A stretch of 23,808 nt of DNA from a virus: positions 1 through 23,808 of the IMG/VR virus record IMGVR_UViG_3300025430_000106. One strand, 5' to 3'. Position numbers and translations under genes: made by a program. Below, one piece after another: positions 1 through 5,820 of the stretch (position 1 is its first letter; every line of letters starts with the position of its first letter). The notes under the pieces were generated by a model. The model saw only the letters and a list, made by a program, of their open reading frames with translations. It had not been told where the DNA came from and made no database searches.

Positions 1-735
1 CTTCTTGGCGTGTCCACCGTGCTTGAAGCCGCCTGCATTGGTTTCCTTAATGCCTTTGGTGCCGTGCGCTTTATCACGCTTGGCTTGGTGCATCTCGGTG
101 TTCAAGTAGTCGTGCTCATTGCCTTCGATGGTGCCGTGCATTTTGATCTTGCCTTTATTGACTTTCTCGTCAGTATCAGCAGGAATTGCGCCACCAGTTG
201 CCTTGTGGTGCTTGTGGGCATGGCCGCCGTGCTTGTAGCCAGCGGGTTTGCCTTCCTTGATCATGCCAGTGCCATGGTGCTTGTCGTGCTTTTGGCCATC
301 AACCACTTTGGTCTTCTCGAATTTCTTCGCATTGCCTTCAATGGTTGTTTTGGTTTCGTCACGATCAATCTCGCCGCCCGAAGCCTTGTGAGCTTTGCCG
401 CCGTGCTTCAAACCATGAGCATGTTTGGAATGCTCGTGATGTTTCAGCTCTTTTTCGACCTTGTGAATCTCTTTTTCAACCTTGCCGCCTTTGGCGTACA
501 TGTTGGGATTCATGGCCTTGCGGCGTTCAGCCATAGAAGGCTTTTTGGGGGCTTTGCCATGTTCAGCTTCAAAAGCCTCATGAGCGCCGTGCATCATGCC
601 GCCAGCGGCTTTGTGCATGGACATATGACCATGCTCACCGTGGTGCTTGGCTGCAACTTTGCCACCTTTTTTGAGTTTCAGAATAACTGAAGGCTCATCG
701 GTGAACATTTTCACCATTGGTTTAAATTGACCCAT
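1..735 (-). CDS. His/Lys/Gly-rich repeat virion-associated protein (partial, runs off the left edge)
   Basis: Reading the minus strand from ATG 735 gives 245 codons with no stop before the window edge, so the C-terminus is missing. The start has an excellent Shine-Dalgarno site (AGGAGG, 5 bases before ATG). About 30 of the 245 residues are His, and Lys and Gly are also very frequent. The sequence is repetitive: TIEGN occurs at residues 131 and 202, and GLKHGG, GYKHGG and GFKHGG recur at spacings of roughly 60-70 residues, usually followed by HAHK or AHK. Short Lys-Gly-Gly signatures (LKKGGK, YAKGGK) resemble those in other proteins of this window. No enzyme domain is visible. It closes the head module after the major capsid protein, so a minor virion or DNA/metal-binding protein is plausible; that role is inference. 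A long open frame on the opposite strand is a composition artefact. Confidence 0.8.
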   Translation of the reverse strand, partial: MGQFKPMVKMFTDEPSVILKLKKGGKVAAKHHGEHGHMSMHKAAGGMMHGAHEAFEAEHGKAPKKPSMAERRKAMNPNMYAKGGKVEKEIHKVEKELKHHEHSKHAHGLKHGGKAHKASGGEIDRDETKTTIEGNAKKFEKTKVVDGQKHDKHHGTGMIKEGKPAGYKHGGHAHKHHKATGGAIPADTDEKVNKGKIKMHGTIEGNEHDYLNTEMHQAKRDKAHGTKGIKETNAGGFKHGGHAKK

Positions 736-747
736 TGTGGCCTCCTA

Positions 748-1740
748 TTAGGCTTGAGTTACACCAAGAGCACCAGTGCGAGTTGCAGTGGGACCTGTGG
801 CAATACCGGGCAAAGCAATCACAACCACCAAGCGTTTCACGCCGTTTGTAGCGGTGGAAGGCAGGTAAGTGCCTCGCACGTCGCCAGTGGTCGATGTAGC
901 GGGTGTGGTCATGTCTGCGGCAGTGAATGTGCCTGTATCGTTTGCAAGGGTGTTGTTCCAACCCACGCGAACCATGTAGCCAGCATCAAATGTGCGCAAT
1001 GGCAAGCCAAGGATATCAGTTGTGCCGACAGTAATTGCCACGGGCAATGCGCCGCTGATTGCAATGCTGGAGATTTGGTAGAACGCTTTTTTGCCAGAGA
1101 CGTTAGCCACGGCAGAAGAGGTTGTACCAGTTGCGATCACTTCGGTCATTGGTTGGCCGTAGTAGTCATAACCAGACACTGTCAAGTTGCGGCTTGTGCT
1201 GATGGTGCCAGAAGCGGTGGTCAACTGAACAGCGCGTGCGACGTCCAATTGGATCACTGTGGTGCCGTCTGTGCGAACAACAGACTTGGCAGAAGTACCA
1301 GCAGTCAGCGTCAAGTTGCCAGCAGCAGCAGGGGTCTGCGAAGCGGCAATGTTTGCTGTTTGCAATGTTTGTGGAACCATGTCCCAAACGTACTCACGAC
1401 CCAAAGGACCAACGCCAACTTCCATTGGTGAAGGATCGCCGAGGCCAGAGTTGCCAGAGGCAGTGATTGTGATCGAACCAGTGGCTGACGAAGAAGCACT
1501 CAAGTTGTAAGTGCCTGTGCCGCCTGCACCAGTGCCGAAAGAAGTGATGTATGACCCAGCAGTAATGCCAGTGCCAGACACGAATTGGCCGAGAACCAAA
1601 GAGTCACCAGAGTTCATGGCTGTCACAGTCATGACCGTGCCAGTCACCGAACCAGTGATCACCGCTTCAGAGTTTGTGTTGTTTGTACCAATGTAACCTT
1701 GGGCAGTACCCAAGAATAGGTCATCGCTAAATTGAGGCAT
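748..1740 (-). CDS. beta-rich virion structural protein downstream of the capsid gene
   Basis: A 330-residue protein. I chose ATG 1740 (MPQFSDDLFLG) because AGGAAG lies 5 bases upstream; an ATG nine codons further up has no such site. The N-terminus (FLGTAQGYIGT), the middle (GDPSPMEVGVGPLGREYVWD, VSGYDYYGQPM) and the end (GALGVTQA) match my memory of a conserved phage protein family encoded next to the major capsid protein, probably a head decoration or accessory protein. Residues about 25-94 are a Gly/Thr/Ser-rich stretch (TVMTVTAMNSGDSLVLG, VSGTGITAGSYIT, GTGAGGTGTY). This pattern is common in phage fibre and adhesin-like beta proteins and looks inserted between the two conserved parts. 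The gene lies between the terminator after the capsid gene and the His-rich gene. The exact role is unknown; membership of the head module is well supported by context. Confidence 0.82.
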   Translation of the reverse strand: MPQFSDDLFLGTAQGYIGTNNTNSEAVITGSVTGTVMTVTAMNSGDSLVLGQFVSGTGITAGSYITSFGTGAGGTGTYNLSASSSATGSITITASGNSGLGDPSPMEVGVGPLGREYVWDMVPQTLQTANIAASQTPAAAGNLTLTAGTSAKSVVRTDGTTVIQLDVARAVQLTTASGTISTSRNLTVSGYDYYGQPMTEVIATGTTSSAVANVSGKKAFYQISSIAISGALPVAITVGTTDILGLPLRTFDAGYMVRVGWNNTLANDTGTFTAADMTTPATSTTGDVRGTYLPSTATNGVKRLVVVIALPGIATGPTATRTGALGVTQA

Positions 1741-1776
1741 TTTTTTCTTCCTTGTGGCTTGAACCACTCAGGGTTT

Positions 1777-1807
1777 AAAAAAAGGGCTGGCTTTTTAGAC
1801 CAGCCCT
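1777..1807 (-). terminator. intrinsic terminator after the major capsid gene
   Basis: On the minus strand an 8-bp stem (AGGGCTGG with CCAGCCCT) encloses a 9-base loop and is followed directly by seven T. It begins 8 bases after the capsid stop codon. The opposite orientation has no T-run, so it acts on minus-strand transcripts. Since the next gene starts only 37 bases further on with no obvious promoter, it probably lets part of the transcription through and sets capsid mRNA above downstream mRNA. Confidence 0.88.
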
Positions 1808-1814
1808 GTTTGGT

Positions 1815-2729
1815 TTAGACGCCGGGTGTACCGTAGGCACAACGGGGGTCTGTGTAGCTGATATCGTAACGCTCGGTCGCTTTGTAGCGCATAGAGTCGG
1901 TTTCGAAGTCGCCTTCCATGGTTTTTTCCAGACGGCGGCGCATCAAGAGCTTGAAGCCCTCGGGAGCGTCGGTCTGCACCCACCATGCTGTCGAGCTGGT
2001 CAAACGGCTCAACACGGCAGCGCCTTCGTCCAACAAACCAATGGATTTCACTGGGTTGATGTCGTTGTTGGCGTTACCAGTGCGGAGCACAGATTTCAAC
2101 AGCACTTCAGCTTGGAAGATGTTGCCAGGAGCAACGATCAGTTGACGTGGAACCAAACGGATTTTTTTACCGTTGTTGTCAACAGCTTGACGGATTTGGA
2201 TCAGCATTTGTTCCAAAGAAGTTTGGGACAAAACAGCGGCGGTGGCCAACTGGTTGCTGAAAGTGCCGTTCACGATGGGGTGAGCAGTGTTGATCAAAGA
2301 AACACCATCACCGCCAGCGTATGTGCTGTTGAAAGCGGTATTGAGCACGTTAGCGGCCAACAATTCTTTGGTTTCCACCAAAGATTGTGCCAAGTGGCGT
2401 GCATAGACTTGACCCAAACGAATGTGGTCACCGTCCTCGACCAACACTTTGGTCAAAGCGAAGGCCAAGCCATACACTTTGTACACATAGCGTTTCAAGA
2501 ACAGAACACCACCTTGTTGGTAGGTCACTGGAGTACCGTCGGGCAACTGGGGAGCTGCACCGAACCCGTACAAAACGGGTTCTTCGTGGTAGTTACGTGG
2601 AATGCCGTCTTCTTCACGGAACACACGGCTCCATTCGTCGGCACGTTGGTCATAGACTCCGTCGAAACATTCGTTGAGGATAGGCTCAACAATCGAACGG
2701 AAGTCCGTACTGCGCATCGGGGCTGCCAT
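1815..2729 (-). CDS. major capsid protein
   Basis: A 304-residue protein assigned as the main shell subunit, by family resemblance and position. ATG 2729 is preceded by AAGGAG at 7 bases. Recognisable segments are LTKVLVEDGDH and LGQVYARHLAQSLVETKE (about residues 92-118), a loop with STYAGGDGVSLINTAHP (about 134-150), and a C-terminal RRRLEKTMEGDFETDSMRYK followed by ATERYDISYTDPR and YGTPG. The last block, describing a charged strand then the 'ATERY...W/D-x-R...YG' end, is what I associate with phage capsid proteins of the HK97-like fold. The length is usual for an HK97 shell domain without a long N-terminal delta domain, consistent with a separate scaffold gene (3957-4949). It is followed by a strong terminator. 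I cannot prove the fold without structure prediction. Confidence 0.85.
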   Translation of the reverse strand: MAAPMRSTDFRSIVEPILNECFDGVYDQRADEWSRVFREEDGIPRNYHEEPVLYGFGAAPQLPDGTPVTYQQGGVLFLKRYVYKVYGLAFALTKVLVEDGDHIRLGQVYARHLAQSLVETKELLAANVLNTAFNSTYAGGDGVSLINTAHPIVNGTFSNQLATAAVLSQTSLEQMLIQIRQAVDNNGKKIRLVPRQLIVAPGNIFQAEVLLKSVLRTGNANNDINPVKSIGLLDEGAAVLSRLTSSTAWWVQTDAPEGFKLLMRRRLEKTMEGDFETDSMRYKATERYDISYTDPRCAYGTPGV

Positions 2730-2744
2730 TTGTTAGCTCCTTAA

Positions 2745-3377
2745 TTAAACAACTGCTGTAGTAGCAGCAACAAATTGAACATATGGCAATGTCACACGAA
2801 CGATCGTGTATGCATCACCCCAAGCGTTGTCCACGTATGGAGCCAAGTCAACCACGCGCATTTGACCTTGTGCACCGACCGTTTGAGCGGATGCAACAGC
2901 CAAAGTAGCTTGCGACAGACCAGTGGTTGTGGAACCAGCGGTGATGTTGCTGAAGTTGTACTCGTTACCAATAGCGGTTTGCGCCAAAGAACCATCGGCT
3001 TGAATTTCGTACACGATTTTTTCGTCGTTGTAGAAGTAAGCAACGCAAGAACCAGTTTGGTATGCGGTGCCAGAAGGCCAGTAGTTCGACACTCGGCGAC
3101 GACCAGTGACGTCAGTCCATTCGACACCAGCGAATGCGCCTGCGACTTGGTAGCCAGAGGTAGCAGCGCTGTTGCCGGGTGTACCAGCAGGGATGATGGT
3201 GCCGTTAGCAGCACCAGTTGAACCGACGGTAGCGGCGGTTGTGTAGACGACTGGTTGGCCTTTCAAAATGTTGACAGCCAAACCTGAAGTGATACCGTTT
3301 GCGAGCGCCTGTGCGCGATCCAGACCAGAGGGGTGGAACGCAGGACGCAAGCCAAACGGAGCAGAGGTTGCACTCAT
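2745..3377 (-). CDS. capsid-neighbour virion protein, head decoration-like
   Basis: A 210-residue protein with a strong start (TAGGAG, 7 bases before ATG 3377). It ends 15 bases before the capsid start. The N-terminus MSATSAPFGLRPAFHPSG, the segment FAGVEWTDVTGRRRVSNYWP (about residues 82-101), IVYEIQADGS and the C-terminal AWGDAYTIVRV are conserved in a phage protein family that I recall next to capsid genes in environmental phages. The sequence is Ala/Thr/Gly-rich and beta-like, with no coiled coil, membrane segment or catalytic motif. A decoration or cement protein is the best inference. It could instead be a minor head protein. Being the gene directly upstream of the capsid gene in the same transcript suggests high expression. 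Confidence 0.8.
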   Translation of the reverse strand: MSATSAPFGLRPAFHPSGLDRAQALANGITSGLAVNILKGQPVVYTTAATVGSTGAANGTIIPAGTPGNSAATSGYQVAGAFAGVEWTDVTGRRRVSNYWPSGTAYQTGSCVAYFYNDEKIVYEIQADGSLAQTAIGNEYNFSNITAGSTTTGLSQATLAVASAQTVGAQGQMRVVDLAPYVDNAWGDAYTIVRVTLPYVQFVAATTAVV

Positions 3378-3393
3378 TGAATACTCCTAAAGG

Positions 3394-3939
3394 TTAACCC
3401 GAAAATACGGGCGTTTTGCTTGGTTGATTATCAAAACTGCCAATTCCGTCGCCCTCGACATCCACGAGACGTTTGCCATTGCTATCGCGTTGACCTTGGA
3501 GGCTTTCCAGTTGAACACGGACTTTATCCGCTTCTTCTTGAGGCTTCTCATGATGTTGGTACAACATGATTTCCTGATACACATCCATGGGCAATTTGAA
3601 CAACAACATTTCGTTGCACGAGATATACCCAACATGCTCACCCGCCTTCACACGATAATTTTCATAGCCGGGCAACTCTTCCGATTTAACGGGAACGTAA
3701 CCGAGGCGAATCCTTTTATCAATGGAGTCGTAGCTGTTGGTTGTCGAAAGCCAGCAGAGATGCCACCCATCCATGTTGGGCAGCTTTGGCAATGCTGATT
3801 GCGTCCACTCCTCGCTCCACATCTTGCGACGTTCCTGCGTAGAAATGAACTTATCTTCAGGCGCTGCGTGGGATGCTTCCCCGTTTGAACGGTCTTGGCG
3901 ACCACCAGCGTTGAGAGATTTTTTAAGGCGTGAGTCCAT
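3394..3939 (-). CDS. conserved head-module protein of unknown function
   Basis: A 181-residue protein starting at ATG 3939 with GGAG 8 bases upstream. The N-terminus is basic and polar (MDSRLKKSLNAGGRQDRSNG), then a central part rich in Trp and Tyr (MWSEEWTQSALP, MDGWHLCWLSTTNSYDSIDK, RLGYVPVKSEELPGYENY) leads to GEHVGYISCNEMLLFKLP (about residues 100-117). The C-terminal third is charged and likely helical (QEEADKVRVQLESLQGQRD). I recall this arrangement as a conserved protein between scaffold and capsid genes in related phages, but no function is known to me. It lies 18 bases downstream of the scaffold gene in the same transcript. A role in head assembly is inferred from position only. Confidence 0.82.
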   Translation of the reverse strand: MDSRLKKSLNAGGRQDRSNGEASHAAPEDKFISTQERRKMWSEEWTQSALPKLPNMDGWHLCWLSTTNSYDSIDKRIRLGYVPVKSEELPGYENYRVKAGEHVGYISCNEMLLFKLPMDVYQEIMLYQHHEKPQEEADKVRVQLESLQGQRDSNGKRLVDVEGDGIGSFDNQPSKTPVFSG

Positions 3940-3956
3940 GATTAGTTCTCCAAGTA

Positions 3957-4949
3957 TTAATTGCGGTTTTGACGGTCGAATTTGATGAAGTTTTCAATCA
4001 TCTTGGCTTTGCGTGTGGGGTTTTCCCACGCGCCAGCATCTTTCATCGCCTTGACTCGTTCGGGAGTCAAAACGAACTGGGAGCGGTTACTGCCCCCAAA
4101 TGATGCTGAAGCCTCACGACCAGAACTAGCCACAGTGTTCCTCGGTTTGCGAACGTCAGAATTAACGTCTTTGGACACATTGTAGCGGTGTGGTAATGCT
4201 TTTTGCAAGCGGCTGTCAAGTTCTTGCCAATAATCTGGATCAGAAGCGTCCCAGCCTTCGGCAATCAGTGCTTCATCGTGCTTTTTGGCGATCAATGAAT
4301 CACGATCGGTTGCGTTGGGGTTGTACCAGCCATTGCGCTTGATCCACTCTGCGGCATTGCGCTGCACAGCAGGATCAGGAAGCTGAATATCGTCACGTTG
4401 CTGGGGTTGTTGGCGTTGTTGCTCGACGGCAGCACGCTTGTATTGGCTCAACTGAGCAATCTCTTGCTTGGCTTGATCCAAAAGCTCTTGCGCCTCCACC
4501 ATGGCATGGCCATCATTGCCGCTCACAGCTTCCGCCAGCTTCATTTTGGCGTATTCGTAGCGGACTTGGCTGTCTTCAATGCCTTTGTCAATGCGTGCAA
4601 GGTCGTTTTGGCGTGTGCGGTCTTCCACACTGGCCAAACGACGCTTGAACTCTTCGTTTTCACGTTGAAGTTGTTGCAAACGGAGGTCTTTTTCCTCGTT
4701 TGTCTTGCGAATCAGGTCTTTTTTGGCTCGGCGACGTGCTCGTTTGGCTTCACGCACGGCATCTGAGTCATCTGGATGGTCTGCTTCGTCTGTTGAGTCG
4801 GTTGAACCGACTGGTTCATCCTTTTGTACTGCTTCTTTAGGCGTATCCTCATCATCAGTTATAAAGTTTTCGGGCAAATCAATGACTGCGGAGCCATCTT
4901 GAGCCTCGGAAACTTGCAGTTCTACTGCTTTTTCGTCTTTTTCTGACAT
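3957..4949 (-). CDS. capsid scaffolding protein
   Basis: A 330-residue protein with the charge layout of a scaffold. The N-terminus is very acidic (residues about 1-65), then a basic stretch (AKRARRRAKKDLIRK, about 68-82), a long coiled-coil-like region (LRLQQLQRENEEFKRRLASVEDR and on to about residue 180), a Gln-rich linker (QQRQQPQQRD), a small domain with AAEWIKRNGWYNPNATD, and a basic C-terminus. Scaffolds bind the inside of the capsid through such a basic tail and leave before or during packaging. The start is supported by AAGGAAA 5 bases before ATG. It is flanked by the GroES-like gene and the capsid genes, the expected place. The N-terminal QDGSAVIDLPENF resembles two copies in the portal N-terminus, a possible docking motif. 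Confidence 0.8.
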   Translation of the reverse strand: MSEKDEKAVELQVSEAQDGSAVIDLPENFITDDEDTPKEAVQKDEPVGSTDSTDEADHPDDSDAVREAKRARRRAKKDLIRKTNEEKDLRLQQLQRENEEFKRRLASVEDRTRQNDLARIDKGIEDSQVRYEYAKMKLAEAVSGNDGHAMVEAQELLDQAKQEIAQLSQYKRAAVEQQRQQPQQRDDIQLPDPAVQRNAAEWIKRNGWYNPNATDRDSLIAKKHDEALIAEGWDASDPDYWQELDSRLQKALPHRYNVSKDVNSDVRKPRNTVASSGREASASFGGSNRSQFVLTPERVKAMKDAGAWENPTRKAKMIENFIKFDRQNRN

Positions 4950-4961
4950 GGTTTTTCCTTG

Positions 4962-5417
4962 TTAGACAAATGTTTTGAATGACAGTGGGTTGTCGGTGAT
5001 CTTGGCAATCAATTCATGGTCGTTGATGGTCATAAAGAGCACTGGGTCTTCGCCATCTTTGGTGTCAGGTGCAGGTCGATCCCAACGGTCGCCACCCCAA
5101 CGAGGCACGCGCACAAAGTCGCCTACCTCTGCCCATGCGCCTTCAGTCCATGGCTGCATGGTGTCGCGGTTTTTGAACGCCAATGGTCCAAGCGCCACGA
5201 CCTTGCCGATCATGTTGTTCCACTTCTCGTTCTCTTTTGTCTCGTCAACGATGATGATGCGGCCAGACGTCTTTTTGATTCGACGCAGTTGCACAATCAC
5301 TCGACCGCCAAAGGGTGCTTGCCCCGGCTTGACGTCAGGAAATGCCCATGCCAGTTGATCTGGATCAGGCACGCTATCGTCCCCCTCAATCGTGGGGATC
5401 GGGTCTTTCTCACTCAT
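4962..5417 (-). CDS. GroES-like co-chaperonin
   Basis: A 151-residue protein. I chose ATG 5417 because AGGAG stands 5 bases upstream; the ATG seven codons higher is not supported. Residues about 36-141 read as a GroES (Cpn10) barrel: FGGRVIVQLRRIKKTSGRII, then IGKVVALGPLAF, WAEVGDFVRVPRWGGDRW, and the end VLFMTINDHELIAKI. In GroES the loop after the first strand binds GroEL through a hydrophobic triplet; here GRIIIVDE occupies this position. The N-terminal 35 residues are an acidic extension absent from cellular GroES. Phage-encoded co-chaperonins such as T4 gp31 adapt host GroEL to fold the capsid protein. The place between portal and scaffold genes fits that role. It lies 13 bases before the scaffold gene. 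Confidence 0.78.
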   Translation of the reverse strand: MSEKDPIPTIEGDDSVPDPDQLAWAFPDVKPGQAPFGGRVIVQLRRIKKTSGRIIIVDETKENEKWNNMIGKVVALGPLAFKNRDTMQPWTEGAWAEVGDFVRVPRWGGDRWDRPAPDTKDGEDPVLFMTINDHELIAKITDNPLSFKTFV

Positions 5418-5458
5418 ACTCACTCCTTTTGACACCATATTGCAGGTGCATCGTTAAA

Positions 5459-5498
5459 GCGCTTTGCAGCGCGGCCTCAGACCCAAGGACTAGGGTCT
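5459..5498 (-). terminator. tandem hairpins in the 80-base gap before the GroES-like gene
   Basis: After the stop codon of the 59-residue gene the minus strand carries two short hairpins. The first pairs AGACCC with GGGTCT (5479-5498) around an 8-base loop. The second has a 5-bp stem GCGCT/AGCGC with a GCAA tetraloop (5459-5472) and is followed only by TTT. The T-run is too short for a confident intrinsic terminator. It may be a partial terminator or an mRNA end-protecting or processing structure between portal and chaperonin genes. Confidence 0.45.
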
Positions 5499-5677
5499 TA
5501 TTCTTTGTTTTCTTCTTCGTCCGCCATACGGTCGAACGAGTCAAGGACGTATTTCAGTCCCTGAGCTTCGCCCACCATACGCTGGTACGCCTCAAACGTG
5601 ACGGCATTGCCTGCCATCAACGATTGCGCAATTTCTTGCTGGCGCACCTTGATCACATGGATCAGTTGTTCAATCAT
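5498..5677 (-). CDS. small acidic helical head-module protein (59 aa)
   Basis: The frame starts at ATG 5677, overlapping the stop of the preceding 48-residue gene by ATGA, and ends at TAA 5498. The protein (MIEQLIHVIKVRQQEIAQSL at the start, ending DSFDRMADEEENKE) is predicted to be nearly all helix. It resembles small proteins of the type 'helix, short loop, helix with EAYQ...GxxxGLK' that I recall directly downstream of portal genes in several phages. No enzymatic feature is visible. Synteny suggests a head or connector accessory role. The start/stop overlap and the lack of any competing frame support it as a real gene in spite of its size. Confidence 0.75.
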   Translation of the reverse strand: MIEQLIHVIKVRQQEIAQSLMAGNAVTFEAYQRMVGEAQGLKYVLDSFDRMADEEENKE

Positions 5678-5820
5678 TTATGTTTCTTTGGCACGTGAGC
5701 CAAGCCACCTTGTTTTTTCTGGCCTGTGTCTTTCATGCTTTGACCGTTAATGGGTGCACCTTGAGCCAAGCGTTTGTGCTGTGGCACGTTGATGCTTCGT
5801 TGTTCGTTATCAGATGCCAT
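5674..5820 (-). CDS. small basic protein with a KQGG motif (48 aa)
   Basis: Begins at ATG 5820, which overlaps the last codons of the portal gene. GGAG lies 6 bases upstream, inside the portal coding sequence. It ends at TGA 5674 with an ATGA overlap to the next gene. The protein starts MASDNEQRSINVPQHKRLAQ and ends KKQGGLAHVPKKHK; it is basic, probably disordered, and has no Cys or membrane segment. The GG preceded by Lys near the C-terminus resembles the Lys-x-Gly-Gly signatures of three neighbouring proteins. Function unknown. The translational coupling to portal suggests that it is made in proportion to it. Confidence 0.72.
   Translation of the reverse strand: MASDNEQRSINVPQHKRLAQGAPINGQSMKDTGQKKQGGLAHVPKKHK

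Noticed and set aside
10-690. 226-residue hydrophobic open frame on the plus strand
   Set aside because: It is antisense to the His/Lys/Gly-rich gene. GTG/CTT/GCC-rich codons opposite CAC/AAG/GGC make a false hydrophobic frame. No ribosome site, and all neighbours are on the minus strand.
2112-2744. 210-residue open frame on the plus strand
   Set aside because: Antisense of the capsid gene with the composition of a shadow frame; the minus strand has a strong ribosome site and known family blocks.
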